Assembly (NCBI GenBank): GCA_037953745.1
Contig: JBAKBP010013085.1
Coordinates: 1 to 64,000, forward strand
Source of the DNA: Lithodes maja
Taxonomy: Eukaryota > Arthropoda > Malacostraca > Decapoda > Lithodidae
Direction: 5' to 3'
Length of the DNA stretch: 64,000 nt
The notes beneath the pieces are model-generated. The model was not told where the DNA came from and did not search any database. It saw only the letters and a program-made list of their open reading frames with translations. The position numbers and the translations under genes were made by a program. Shown one piece after another: positions 35,204 to 47,604 of this stretch; position 1 is the stretch's first letter, and every line of letters starts with the position of its first letter.

Positions 35204-36831
35204 TGTTACGACCGGGCACTCGGGTACACTAGGGCTCTCACACAGGACTCGAGTATGGCTCGCTGCCACAACGGAAACACACGATCCCAACCCCAGAGTA
35301 CTGCCAGCCGAACAAAAAACACCAATACCCTCCAGAGTTCTATCTGCTATAACGGGGTATACAAGAACTCGGTACTAGCGTTTCACAACAGACTAATAAA
35401 AAGACGGGAGTTATCTAGTCTGGTCAACAATCAAACAAAGAAGTAAATACAACAACACCAAAGAATAGTGTTGGCCGAAGCCGAAGTAATCCACCCTTGA
35501 CTAAGAACTTAAGAAGTCCTCCACCCTCTACTTCGGATCGGCACTATTACGTTACGTTAAACAATAGTCCTCGAGCATCGAGCAAGGAATCTTCTGATAA
35601 AGTTAGATGCTTCTCGGATACTCGTAAGAAGTAAGTATCGGATTTTGAACAGCAATTCAATAAGCAACACACTGGCAATTAACTAATATTAAAGGCTTTA
35701 AATTGACATAAGAAGAATTATAAGAATAGACAGTAGTAAATGGCAAACATATAAAAGAAGTACTCCGACAATGCACTGGCAATAGCCTACTAGGATTGTG
35801 CTCGGGGGCCACTAATCTCTAAAGTAGCTATGCGTGCCACACATGAAATCAATAGTGCATAAACAATAACATACATAAGGAAAGCTTCAATACTATGCTG
35901 TATCTGCTGACCGAGCAAAGTCTAGCTGGGATGTAGTAGGCTAGGAAACAATGGCTGAGCAAGCGGCTCGTAGCCTAGCGAGGTCCTTAAGGCTGTGCGG
36001 CCAAATTACGTTAATTGACGGGATGCTCTCTTGAGAGATCCAGATCACTAGTATCTGGTTCTCTCCTGGCGATCCTCTCAAAGTCAAGCAAACGAGTTAG
36101 CACAGTGCTGGGTGGCAGAGGCAAAAGCCCTCACTCGCAACACAGTGCTAAACTCACAAGGTACACAGTCAGAAAGACCACCTAGGCTTTCCAAGTCTCC
36201 GTTGCGATTGTACAGGTTCAACAAAACCTAATACACATCGGGAATCACAACTCTAGTAGCCTTATCCCAGTCTAGCATCACCTAGATCAGCAGAAAACAG
36301 GAACATGAATAATCATACACAGGGAAATGCCTATACGAGTGCAACAAACATTAATCAATCCTATTCTAGTTATCCCTTCCAAAATAGGCTATCTAATAGG
36401 CATATATCTCGTGAGAACTCAAGCGACAATACTTTGGCTGACTAAATCTGCACCAAAGGGGTCATTGAGGTTAAAAAGGGGTTCGGGAAAAAGAAGAAGG
36501 TAGGCGGTACAGAGAGTAGGGAAAGTTCACATCAGTCGGAAGAATATATATAGTTGCAAGGGATATGAGAAGTCGCTCCGCCTAATGAGTTCTGAGGAAA
36601 ATGCGGCTAGACTTCCCTTTTTATACTCGGCCCTCTAGTGAGCATATCGCCAACTACTAAGGACCGCCCACTAGCAATCATTACGTAATATTCTCTCTCA
36701 ATCTGGGATCGACAAAGGATTTCCCACGCACTGAGGGGGAGGAGGGAGGAGGGAGGAGGGAATTAGGCCTACCTGCCGCATGGCGCACTCACTGGCCCCC
36801 CGTACTCTCTCTCTCTCCTCTCATCATTACA
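35204..36831 (-). mobile_element. Gypsy LTR without partner (possible solo LTR)
   Basis: Plus-strand sequence starts TGTTACGACCGGG and ends CATCATTACA, so in the sense direction it is TGTAATGATG...CGGTCGTAACA. It is related to the LTRs at 19039-20932 and 58124-59992, for example in the CCCTCCAGAGTT block and the AGATCCAGATCAC...CTGGCGA block. No pol sequence lies on either side, suggesting a solo LTR, although I see no clear target-site duplication. Confidence 0.75.
36616..36625 (-). promoter_or_regulatory. TATA box of the gypsy LTR
   Basis: The minus strand reads GAGTATAAAAAGGGAAG, a strong TATA-box match about 200 bp into the LTR in the sense direction. This is where a U3/R promoter would be expected. 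Confidence 0.6.
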
Positions 36832-37629
36832 AATAAGTCCCACACACAACACTTATAACTAATGATATAAAATAGAACTCGTTGACTCAGATGAAAACAA
36901 AATACATATTTATAATACTTATAGTACAACGGCTCACATAAACTAAGTTAGGAAACTCTACACAGACTACAGCCAAAGTTCCTGCCCTGACGATCCTAGC
37001 GAGAGTGGGGCATGACTGGGCGTTCTGTACAGCATGCTCATACTCGACATGCGTCACATTATCGACATGTTACTTTCAAAGGCTACGTGCCTAGATACAT
37101 TGGTTCTATATGCTTGATAATTGTATTGACTTATCTCATGTCTATAGCCAGCTCACAGGTATTAAGTATTAATATGAAGCTCTATCACTCTTTTAACTTT
37201 GGGAGAGACACTTGCTTCAGGTAGCTTTGCCTGTTGTGTCTTTCATACACATAGGAAAACAAAACATAAGCGACTACGGGTATGTGTGTGTGTGTGTGTA
37301 TGCACAAATGATGGCATGTGTGAGTGTGCTCTTCAGTATGTTTCGTCGTCGCTTCCCCTCTGTTACCATAAATGTTAGTGATAAGTAAATTAATCGTAAA
37401 ATATTTACGGCCTGCAGAAATATATGCAATTAAGCCTCAAAATTACGAAACAGGAAAAACGGGCAGTAAGACAGATTCTGTCTGTTTGAGCACAGTTTTA
37501 ATTGTTAACCCTGGAGCGATACTACACATAAGAGGAGGGAACGGGATGATAGGAGATGTACGATATATAGACACAAACAGAGTTGTAACTAGTTACATGA
37601 ATTAGTCAGAATCTCGAAGAAAAAATGGC
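36832..37629. other. Anonymous DNA with LINE-tail fragment
   Basis: Near 37170-37245 is a partial match to the LINE 3' UTR repeat (AGCTCTATCACTC, GAGACACTTGCTTCAGG, AGCTTTGCCT). A short TG tract follows at about 37282-37298. Nothing else recognised. Confidence 0.45.
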
Positions 37630-37633
37630 TTAA

Positions 37634-38073
37634 CCCACTGAGCCCCAGCGACGCAGCGTTTGCGTCCGCAATGTATGTAACGCTAAACCCCAGCGACTCC
37701 AACGTTTCATCCATTTTACTCCGGTCCCAATTACTCCGGTCCTATGGCACCTAGAGGGCTCAGATATGTATGGCAACTGTGTAAGTATCCCACGCAATCA
37801 TGCCAATGGTTGAAAACTCTCAAAGTCCAACCGTCTGTGCGTGAGCGCGCAAAAACTGGTATTTTGGGTGTATTTGCCTTCAATTTTTTACTCTTGTAAA
37901 ATCGACTTTCGGGGGCTCCGTAGGACCAATTTTTGACCTTTTTTGATCGTTTTTGTTTTTGTGGTTTTTCCTTCATTCCTAACCCATTCGCTATTGTTTC
38001 TGGAAGAAAAAAAAAACAAATCCTGCTGGTCCCTGGTGGTACATTTATTATAAACTAGCTGGGGCTCAGTGGG
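37634..38073. mobile_element. piggyBac-like MITE with perfect 16-bp TIRs
   Basis: TTAA at 37630-37633 and 38074-38077 flanks a 440-bp element. Both ends, read inward, are CCCACTGAGCCCCAGC: perfect 16-bp terminal inverted repeats. A second AACCCCAGCGACTCCAACG copy of the terminal sequence lies just inside the left end, near 37684. There is no coding capacity. TTAA targets and CCC-type ends fit piggyBac-superfamily MITEs. Confidence 0.88.
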
Positions 38074-38137
38074 TTAAATGAAGATCTTGTAACCTAATAC
38101 TTTTAATAGAAGTACACTATGTTACAGGTAAACTTGT

Positions 38138-38433
38138 AAGGGCAGTACCCAGGGGACGCCACGTAGGTATATTATAAGGATTTGCAGGAACTCCTGTTAT
38201 ATTTTTTTTGTTTCCCCCACTGTTTATGTTGTGCCTCATCTTCACAGAGAGTAATCCAGCTAACTCTCACAAACACCTTTTCAGATTAATTTCACTACAC
38301 TTTACAAGCTCACCACACTTCTTTCCCACACACCTAAAATACCTCTAATATACCTTGATTTTGGCTCTCTACCACTCTTTCAACCTTGGAGGGGACACTT
38401 GTTGCAGGCAGCTTTGCCTTTTGACTCCATACA
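38138..38433 (+). repeat. Dispersed LINE 3'-UTR repeat, copy 1
   Basis: About 300 bp, opening with GGGCAGTACCCAGGGGA and closing with ACTTGTTGCAGGCAGCTTTGCC. It matches copies at 38799-39120 (same strand) and 55590-55918 (opposite strand). The closing segment matches the LINE 3' UTR at 23770-23830, so these are probably 5'-truncated LINE tails or SINE-like elements using that tail. Confidence 0.75.
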
Positions 38434-38798
38434 CAAAAACTTTGATTTCATAGGGAATGAGTTAATTATATAATGGTGGTAAACATTTTGAGATCTAGGT
38501 TCCAGCCATACTGTATGTGATAGATGTATTGAACCTAGACTCTTGGCATAGTCCACATTGTCTATATAATTTAGTATTTTAAAGATATCACTGCATTGCT
38601 ACTGCAGTCTACATAATTTAAATTATGTTCAACGAAAAAAGATTAAATGTTCTTAACCGGTCCTCAATGCTAAATTAGCTTTGTAGCCGTAGTTTGAACT
38701 CTTTATGATTATTTTTTTCCTTCATTATTGAATGCTGGAAACAAAGCACAAGAGGGTGTATTCAACAACTTTAAAGTAAATGAGCCATCTCATTCACT

Positions 38799-39120
38799 CG
38801 AGCAAGGCAGCACCCAGGGGAGGCCTCATAGGCATGTGATAGGAGTTGTTTGAACCCTTGTTTCATTTGTATGGCCTTCTTCACGGTTTATGTTTGTGTT
38901 TCACCTACACCGAGTAATCCAGCTCTCACAAACACCTCTTCCTCTTATTAATTTCACTACATTAAACAAAAATCACACATCTTTCCAATACACCAACAAA
39001 AATATGTTTTGAAGATTACCACCAACCACCCTTAATTTGGCTTTGTCACTCTTTCATCTCTAGGGGAGACACTTGTTGTAGGCAGCTTTCCCCTTTGTCT
39101 CCCTCATTAAAAATACAAAT
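38799..39120 (+). repeat. Dispersed LINE 3'-UTR repeat, copy 2
   Basis: Shares GGCAGCACCCAGGGGAGGCC, GAGTAATCCAGCTCTCACAAA and GGGGAGACACTTGTTGTAGGC with copies 1 and 3. It lies 0.4 kb from copy 1 in the same orientation and ends with an A-rich tail. Confidence 0.75.
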
Positions 39121-39784
39121 ACTACAAAACTATAATGTTGTGTTTTCTCGTCATCTTTAATGCACTGCTTTGAAACTATTGGTACACTACTAACCCACAG
39201 TCTCAAATGTTCCAAGTGAATCTCTTCTTGATTCTTTCCCAATAATAAATAATCTGGTTTTCTATTTGTTTTCACAAATGGCAGTTGTTGAGATGTATTG
39301 GTAGCGCCAAAGACCATGACAATAATCTTGATCCCTGACCTCTCTGTATCTGAAAATGTCCTAGAGCAAACTGGCTGTAAATATCCATACCTATTTCCTG
39401 GTGGACTCTTCCCAAATGATAGAAACGTCAGCCCGATTGCTTATATTAATTTAAAGTTATAAACAGTTAAGGAGTCCATATTATTGTCAAGTTCACTGGC
39501 GTTACTAATAGTATGTGATCGTTACCGGGTGTCTGTAGGCAGGATATCTTGAACAAATATAGCAGCGGATTAAGACGAAACCATGATAGTATTGACATTC
39601 TGCCTTTTCCCCTTCAAGGCCGATGAAACAAAAAAATTAAATTGTGGAAACGCTACATATTCCTCTAAATGTTATGAACCATGCAAATTGTGCCTAAAAT
39701 AGTAAGACCACCCCTTATAAAATACGCAACAATTGAAAAACAAGACGGATGAAACAACAAGGGGTAAGTTATGATGATAGAGTT
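39121..39784. other. Anonymous DNA
   Basis: AT-rich sequence without recognisable genes or repeats. Confidence 0.4.
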
Positions 39785-39842
39785 GGAATCGAACTCGCCA
39801 TATCTTCGTTACTATTTCAATCCTACAGCCAGTCAGCTAATT
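39765..39842 (-). mobile_element. tRNA-derived SINE head or tRNA-like remnant
   Basis: On the minus strand an A-box match TAGCTGACTGG (39829-39839) is followed about 33 bases later by a B-box match GAGTTCGATTCC (39785-39796). This is the usual pol III internal promoter layout. I could not fold a complete cloverleaf, so a SINE head or degraded tRNA is more likely than a functional gene. Confidence 0.55.
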
Positions 39843-40418
39843 TGAAATTCAATTATCAACAAACAAGAATTACAATTACACAAGCATACAAATATGGGGG
39901 CGCCTAACACCATTACTATGATAGAATAACCGTATACGAGACTCACCGGTCAACAATCACTACACATGCAATATAACTACTTCAATAAGATGACCGACCG
40001 TCATTATAATTATAGTCTATCAAATACTACACGATGTTACTCAGCTTAGCAGACGCGACACAAACTATAATTGTGGTTGTGTGTAGTGTAACGAACTAAA
40101 TGATAATAAAGTATGGGGAGATAAAGATGTTAGGACCATCTCCTTTGGTTTATCTTACCGTGGCAGTCATGGCTTAAAGTTGGCGATATCTGAGAGAGAG
40201 AGAGTAAAAAGGAGTACAAAGGAGTACAAAGGAAATCAAGCAACAGCAGATCTAGTGACCCTTCTAGGCTGCTTGTCCTCCAAAACAGAGGATCAAGTGT
40301 CCAAACAGTGGTTTAGAGTGGGTAAGGGAACATTGGAAAGGGAACTAATGTCCGTGGCTGGATTAGGAAGTTAGTAGGGGACAGAGGGGTTAGTAACTGA
40401 GGGGAAGATAAAATAAAG

Positions 40419-43298
40419 TTATTCATTTACAAATGCAGTCAGTCGCGGGTTTGATGCGAGATATTTGTCTAAGCGGAGTTTAAATGAATCAACACTGCTG
40501 CAGTCTATAACGTCTCGGGGAAGCCCATTCCACAAGTTGACAACTTGATTGAAGAAGAAATTCTTAGATTCATGTGAGTTAAAAGATTTACCAATAATTT
40601 TGCAACCGTTTCCCCGTGTGTAATTAGATTGGTCGATAGTGAAGTACTTACTACAGTTCATATTGTCAATGCCTTTGATGATTTTGAACACTTGAATGAA
40701 GTCGCCTCTTAATCTGCGCTGGGTTAAAGGAAATATATTTAATTCTCTAAGACGCTCTTCGTATGGTTTGTTCTTTAGGCTAGGTATCATTTTGGTAACT
40801 CTACGTTGAACTCGTTCTAGGTTGTTTATATCTTTTCGGTAATAAGGGCACCATGATTGAACGCAGTATTCCAGAAGAGGGCGGACTAAGGAATTGTAAA
40901 GGGTTAGGATAACTTCTTTGGATTTATGCTCAAATGACCTGCCTATAAAGTCAATTATTTTGTTTGCCTTCTTAACAATTTCTGAACATTGTTGACTCGG
41001 TTTTAGGTTACTCGATATTGTTACTCCCAGATCGGTTTCTCTGCTTACATTCTTAAGCTGAGTGCCATTCATCGAATAGTTTGCTTTCTCATTTAGGTAT
41101 CCGATATGTAGTACTTTACATTTATCCGCATTGAAACTCATTTGCCAAATTTGGGCCCAACATGACAATTTATCTAGATTGTGTTGCATATCGTCAACTT
41201 GTTCTTTTGAGAGTACGCTATTTGCAATTTTTGTATCGTCAGCAAATTTTGAGATTGTACAGGTGAGACCCTCATCTATGTCGTTGATGTAAATTAGAAA
41301 GAGAATTGGTCCTAGTATCGATCCCTCGGGTACCCCGCTACTTACATTGGTCCATTTAGATGCCTTAGCATTTATGACTACTCTTTGCTTTCTGTCGCTG
41401 AGCCAATTTTCTATCTATTTCAACACACCGTCTTGTATTCCATGCGCTTTTAGTTTTAGCAGTAAACGTTTGTGGGGAACTTTGTCAAAGGCCTTTTGAA
41501 AATCAAGGTATATAATATCTACAGCTTTACTCTCATCGTAGAGGTTGAGGATATCGTGGAAGAAGTCTAAGAGATTTGTTAAACAGGAATGTTTTTTACG
41601 AAAGCCGTGTTGAGTATCTTTAAGTATGTTATTTTCCTCTAAGTGATTTACGAGTCTGTCTCTTATGACCGTTTCTAGCATTTTACATACAACTGAGGTT
41701 AAGCTAATTGGACGATAGTTACTGGGTAGGGATTTGCCGCCTTGTTTGAATATCGGTGTTACGTTGGCTAGCTTCCACTGATCAGGCATAGTTCCAGACT
41801 GCAGGGATTTATTGAATAGTAATGTCAGTGGGTTGGAGAGCTCATCCTTAGCTTCCTTTAGAACTCTAGGTGAGATTGTATCAGGTCCAGGCGTTTTATT
41901 TACCTTGAGTTTATCTAAACAGTTCAATACTTCTCTCTCTGTAACGGTGATATTGCTTAGAGCATCTGAATTATCAATCTGAATTGGCGATGGTGTAGGG
42001 ATATCACTGAGGTCTTCTGTTGTAAAAACTGATGCAAAGAAGGTATTGAGGGCATTACTCATTTGTACTTCGTCTTTGGTGTATTCTCCATTTTCATTGA
42101 CTAACGGTCCAACAGTTGAAGTAACTACTTTTTTCTTTCTGATATAACTATAGATGTTTTTCGGGTTTGTTTTACTTTGATTTGCAATATGTAACTGTAG
42201 GGTCTTTTTACTTTGCTTAATTTACTTTTTGGCTGTGCGTCGTAGCTCTACAAATTTCACCCGTTCTTCGTCATTTTGTGAGGATTTTAATCTATCATTA
42301 GCAAAATTTTTAGCAAGCAGATAGTTTGAAATATCTTTATTCCACCATTTGGGCTTATTATTATGGCCTGGACGCCGTATTTTCGATGGTATGCAGTCTT
42401 GCACTGCTTTTAGGTAAGTGGTTTCGAATAACTTCCAAGATGTATTTATGTCGTTATTGTTAATTAAAAAGCTCCAGTCAGTTTCTTTAAACATAGCTCT
42501 AAGTTTATGAAAGTTTGCTTTCTTAAAATTTGGGACTTTCTCGATGCTACTATTTGGTTCGTTACTAGTAAACTTTAAAGTGAAAGTTATCGTACGATGG
42601 TCGCTGTTACTTAATTCATCACCAACATTCAAATTCTCTATTAATTCTTCTTTTGTTGCAAGTACAATGTCAAGAACGTTATTACCACGGGTCGGCGTTC
42701 GAACAAATTGATAAAGCGAACTCTCTTGCAAGTTCGTATACAAGTCATGTCCGGAGTTTGAAGTAAGAGTATCGACCCACTTGGTCACAGGTAAATTAAT
42801 GTCGCCATAAATTACGGTATCTTGTGAGTTACTTACACCTGCAATTTGTTCGTAAATCTCTTGGTCAGTTTGCACTGATTGAGCTGGAGGTCTGTATATT
42901 AACGCAAGTATTATTTTTGTACCTATATTATTCTTTATTAGCACAAAAGATGTGTCGACGTTCACAATTTGAGGTTTTGACAAGAGGGTAGGGTTAAGAC
43001 TTTCTTTGATATAAAGTAAAACGCCACCTCCATTTCTAATTATTTGGCTTTTCTCAAACATTACATAACCAGGAAGTGAATATTCTGCTAAAAAGTCTTT
43101 ATCTTCTGTATTGAGCCAAGATTCTGTTATGCCAATCACATCATAATTTTCTGTAAACACTAGCTCCTCTAAATCTGAAAATTGATTGCGTATGGTACGA
43201 GCGTTTGCATAGAAAACCTTTAAATTTGTTATTTTAGAACTCACGGAACGCTCTTTAATAATATTTTTGGTTCTTCTCGGATCTACATTTATGTTCAT
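40419..43298 (-). pseudogene. CR1-like ORF2: endonuclease and reverse transcriptase, two nonsense codons
   Basis: A single frame of about 960 codons with only two stops, TAA at 42222-42224 and TAG at 41415-41417. The endonuclease half shows YANARTIRNQ, GITESWLN, YRPPAQS, YGDINLPVTKW and SNSDHRTI, the AP-endonuclease-like catalytic set. The reverse transcriptase half shows NYRPISLTSV, QHGFRKKHSC, YLDFQKAFDKVP, GVPQGSILGP and KFADDTKIA, so the catalytic aspartates are intact. The TAG interrupts GVLK...IENWLSDR, probably a former TGG codon. The protein would nick the target and prime reverse transcription. Confidence 0.92.
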
Positions 43299-43433
43299 GG
43301 CTGTCCTTGGTCCTCGCTGTCTTCGGTCCTTATCGCTGGTGGTCCTCGGTTGCCTCTGTTTTTTGCTTGGCGTTAGATGATTTATGTCACTGCTGCTTCT
43401 TCTCGGATGGCGTTTTTTTATCCATGGCTGCGG

Positions 43434-44523
43434 ACTGCTTTGTGTAGGAGACGACCCATGCGTGCTGAACCCACAGGGTTTAGATGAGTGCCATCCTTGT
43501 GGAACAGAGTAGGCTGGTTATAGAAATTATCCCAGAGGTTGATGAATTAAACTTCTTCCTTCAGACCCAAATATTTTAGTCGGCTATTTGTGCTGAAGGC
43601 CTTGTCGTAGAATTTGTCAGGTGCGTCGATCTTGGGGAGAATGCCTGAGATGATGATATTCCTTGACTTATTTTTGTAGTGCTGGATCATCTTGCGATAT
43701 TTCTCCATCAACTCTTCGGATCTGGTGCGCATGACGTCATTTGAACCAGCATGGATGACAAAAAGGGTATTTTCGTTTGCATCCTTTGTGGTATCTTCGA
43801 AGGCTTCCACAATGTCGTCCAGTCCAGCTCCTGGTATGCAAAATCTTTTTCGTCGATTTGGAACACTGTCTCGGAACTCTTCGACCTGTCCTCGTAGGAT
43901 GGAATCCCCAACGAGCCTGGTCTCTTCTGGTTTGTCTTCCATCTCTACCAAGATCTCAAATCTGTTTGACATTGTGACTGGTAGATGAGACATTTTCTGC
44001 GTTTGCTGTGCACTGTTCCTCACTGGTGTAAATCCGGAAACCTGTGGTGGTGAGACTCTGCGTACAGGTTGGGGAGAGGAGTGGATAGAACGGGGGCCCC
44101 CCGGGGGGTTAGTACTGTTCGTGCTAGCAGGCTTCTTGCACGAGGAGTGGGGGAGAGACTAAGGTGAACAGGGCGGCTTTCCTGGTTTGATGTTGGCTCA
44201 GGTTCATCAGAAGCATCTGCTGCAGTGGCTACTGCAGGTGTTGGACTATTGGCAGATGACATTGGGGCGGTGGTAGATGCTGGAGTTGAAACAATTGGAG
44301 TTAGTGATACTCCAACGTTGAGTGTTACAAACTCTTGGAGTGATTCCAGCTTCCTGGTGAGGGCGTTGATCTTGCTGTGGGCTTCATCCAATTTCGCTGT
44401 CAAACCCTCAAGTTGCTGGCAGAGTCGGCAGACTTGTGGATCGGCAGGAGCAAACATGGAAGCACCAAACCTACTGGCACAGTTTGTACTGGCATGAGGC
44501 ATGGTGACGATCACTTTCTTCAA
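43434..44523 (-). pseudogene. CR1-like ORF1 with SGNH/esterase-type domain
   Basis: It starts at MKKVIVTMPHAS. A Cys-containing head (CRLCQQLEGL), a short coiled-coil-like stretch and a Pro/Ser/Thr-rich linker come first. After a frameshift in a C/G-rich run near 44080-44110 an SGNH-hydrolase-like domain follows, with GDSILRG, VIHAGSNDV and, beyond an in-frame TAA at 43547-43549, KDGTHLN. These correspond to the Ser, Asn and Asp/His blocks of esterase-type CR1 ORF1 proteins. The role is thought to be RNA/membrane association. Two lesions make it a pseudogene. Confidence 0.85.
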
Positions 44524-44736
44524 ATCACTTCACTCACTTAACCCTTAAAGATCGGGGCCCGACTTAAGTCCGAATCGAGAAAATTGGACTAAATGACGGG
44601 GCCCGACTAAAGTCTGTGGGCGTATTCCTGCCCTAATTTAGGTGGAAAGCGAAACTAGGTGGTCAGGCGGTGTACAAGGTCCCACCCACACATCCCCACT
44701 GCATGACCATGACTCAGTAACCCTCAAGCAGCCGTA

Positions 44737-45066
44737 ATGGAAGGTCAACATTTGCCCGTGTCCGATTCGGTGGCCGCCACCCCTAGTGCGTCGCGCCACC
44801 CTACTCATCACGCCCGGCTCACCGCCCAGGAACTAGATATCTTGCTGAACTCTTCAGAACTTTCTAATAGGCTGTTGAATGAAACCATGGAAGGTCTGGG
44901 TGAGAGTTTTGATAGTGTGGATGACTCGGAAGACGAAAATATGCCGATCATAGGCTTTCACCCCAAGCATAATTTGCGTGTCGCATATGTTGTGGTTGAT
45001 GTTGCACAGACCGTTGAGCAAAATGGAGACGTTCCTGACGAAGAACATACTGGTGTGGGTGTTGGT
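44737..45066 (+). CDS. Putative first exon of a transposase-like gene
   Basis: It opens MEGQHLPVSDS and runs about 110 codons, with a helical segment (LTAQELDILLNSSELSNRLL) and an acidic stretch (DSVDDSEDENMPI). A good splice donor, GGTAAGTAC, follows at about 45064, so the remaining in-frame codons to 45096 are probably intronic. Acidic N-terminal exons like this occur in piggyBac-type transposases, but no catalytic domain remains downstream, so the function is not established. An alternative is an unrelated captured exon. Confidence 0.45.
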
Positions 45067-46290
45067 AAGTACAATTTACATTTTATAATTGCTTGAAAGT
45101 TTGATTGCAAGCATTTTATCACCTTACGAGCGGGTGGTGGAGTATATTTCACTGTGCCGCCCAGCAGTTTTTTTTTTACCATTAATGGGGTTGTTTCCGT
45201 GCTCTTTTTCATGCATAAAGAAGACCCAAAGCGTAATACAAGTATGTATCCCTGAAAGGGCGTAAATTGAGCTTTCCAATGACACCCGAACCATCCTTCT
45301 ACGATCATTGGTTGTCTTGCAACGATCGTGCAACCGAAGGGCAAAATCGCTAAAATACGGTAATTTCTTTATATAATTACGTATGTAGCGAGGGAGTGAG
45401 GGTGGATGTAAGTGGAGTACATCTCAGTTGGTCCACGGCGGCAGTGGCGAGCGGTCATGAGAAGATTGTGGTCTACAATATACCTTTTTATAATTGCATG
45501 TGACCTTGTAATTGCTTGAGAGTTTGATAGTAAGCATTTTATAGCGTATTATTTGCAGGCGTTCGGTAAATTTCTCACGATAACCAGGGTGTACGGTACA
45601 TTTCTCACGATAATACAAGCAACAACGAAGGTTTGGCAAAGATTGTGGTCTACAATATACCTTTTATAATTGCATGTGACCTTGTAATTGCTTGAAAGTT
45701 TGATTGCAAGCATTTTATAGCGTATTATTTGCAGGCGTTCGGTAAATTTCTTATGGTAATACAAACACCGAAAGATTGAATATTTGTGATTGGCATTATA
45801 TGATTGTGGGGAACTTACCGGTATGTACCGTATATATTATTTTATCATATATATGATACATATGTAAAATAGTTATATTATCACGACACTCTCTCTCTCT
45901 CTGTCTCTTCCTCTCTGGGTCTACCTATACATTTATAATTGCATGTGACATTGCAATTGCTTGAGAGTTTGATTGCAAGCATTTTATAGCGTATTATTTG
46001 CAGGCGTTCGGTAAATTTCTCACGATAACCAGGGTGTACGGTACATTTCTCACGATAATACAAGCAACAACGAAGCTTGGCGAAGATTGTGGTCTACAAT
46101 ATACCTTTTTATAATTGCATGTGACCTTGTAATTGCTTGAAAGTTTGATTGCAAGCATTTTATAGCGTATTATTTGCAGGCGTTCCGTAAATTTCTTATG
46201 GTAAAACAAACTACGAAAGATTGAATATTTGTGCTTGGCAGTATATGATTGTGGGGAACTTACCGGTATGTACCGTATATATTATTTTAT

Positions 46291-47098
46291 TTCTGTCACC
46301 CAACCCGATCTTATAAATTCAAAAATAAACACTGCAATTTCTCTGAACCAGGACCTTTCTAGAATTAATGGATGGGGACAAAAGAATCTAGTTTCCTTTA
46401 ATGCACAAAAAAACAAGTACATTCAATTTTCTAACCGACAGAATCTCACTGACTCCCATATATTTTTTATTGATGTAAATATTCCCACTTCCCCTAGTAT
46501 TGACATTCTCGGTGTAACATTAACTACTAACTTGAGCTGGACACATTATGTTAGAAGCATTGCTAAGAATGCCTCTAAAAAACTGGGACTCCTGTACAGA
46601 GTTCGAGAATTCTTCACTGACGAGCAGTTGGCCGTGATATATAAAAGTCATGTGCGTTCTCAGATGGATTACTGTTCACCTCTGTGGGGTGGAAGTGGAG
46701 TGGTTGCATTGAGGCAGTTGGACAAAATTCAAAATAAAGCTATTAGATTAATCAATAACCCTGCAATCACACAGGACCTTCCTACATTATCCATACGAAG
46801 AAACGTTGCATCCCTTGCATTATTCTACAGATATTTTCACAGCAATTGTTCCGAGGAACTTGCTTCAATTGTGCCGCCTCTCCACATCTTTCCCCGTAGA
46901 ACTAGGGCAGCTGAGAGCGCCCATGAATTTACACTTTCTCCTCCACAATGCAGAACTTCTGCTTATCAGAATTCATTTATCCCCAGAGCTACTACTCTTT
47001 GGAATTCACTTCCCTCGAATTGCTTTCCACAAACTTACAATCTACAAATGTTTAAATCCAGTTGTTACAAACATTTTATGAATGGAGGATGCCTTTAG
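46291..47098 (+). pseudogene. Jockey-like ORF2 C-terminal fragment
   Basis: Open to its natural stop at 47096-47098. It contains the thumb and C-terminal region of a jockey-type reverse transcriptase (NLVSFNAQKNKYIQFS, DILGVTLTTNLSW, LGLLYRVREFF, QMDYCSPLWGG, TTLWNSLPSNCFP). There are no disabling changes inside the fragment, so it is young, but it lacks the catalytic palm. Confidence 0.88.
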
Positions 47099-47152
47099 GC
47101 ACATGGACCTTTTTGTTTTATCTGTGTTTTTCCTTCCTCCGTTCATTGTCTC

Positions 47153-47190
<38 letters not shown>
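46291..47190 (+). mobile_element. 5'-truncated jockey-like LINE with poly(A)
   Basis: A 0.9-kb insertion in the satellite. It starts just downstream of where YADD would lie (SVTQPDLINSKINTAISLNQ) and ends in a run of about 34 A at 47157-47190. The interrupted satellite text ATTATTTTAT / CATATATATG resumes directly after the A tail. Poly(A), 5' truncation and clean junctions show retrotransposition into an already formed array. Confidence 0.9.
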
Positions 47191-47195
<5 letters not shown>

Positions 47196-47604
47196 TATAT
47201 GATACATAATATGTAAAATAGTTATATTATCATGACACTCTCTCTCTCTGTCTCTTCCTCTCTGGGTCTACCTATACATTTATAAATGTATGTGACCTTT
47301 AAATTGCTTGAGTTTGATTGCAAGCATTTTATAGCGTATTATTTGCAGGCGTTCGGTAAATTTCTCACGATAACCAGGGTGTACGGTACATTTCTCACGA
47401 TAATACAAGCAACAACGAAGCTTGGCGAAGATGTGGCCTACAATATACCTTTTTTATAATTGCATGTGACCTTGTAATTGCTTGAAAGTTTGATTGCAAG
47501 CATTTTATAGCGTATTATTTGCAGGCGTTCAGTAAATTTCTTACGGTAATACAAACAACGAAAGATTGAATATTTGTGCTTGGCATTATATGATTATATG
47601 ATTA

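Larger units (their letters stand above)
40190..44541 (-). mobile_element. Near-full-length CR1-like LINE
   Basis: A minus-strand non-LTR element of about 4.35 kb, with ORF1 (43434-44523), ORF2 (40419-43298) and a 3' UTR whose end is shared with the fragment at 17055-17252. The 5' leader contains a CACTTCACTCACTTAA-type stretch that continues on the far side of the TTAA element inserted at 44542-48848. It has only a few inactivating lesions and is among the youngest-looking LINEs in the window. Confidence 0.88.

Noticed and set aside
45424..46209. Several 60-71 codon minus-strand frames with shared sequence
   Set aside because: They repeat because they are the satellite unit read in one frame. 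They have no relation to a known family.
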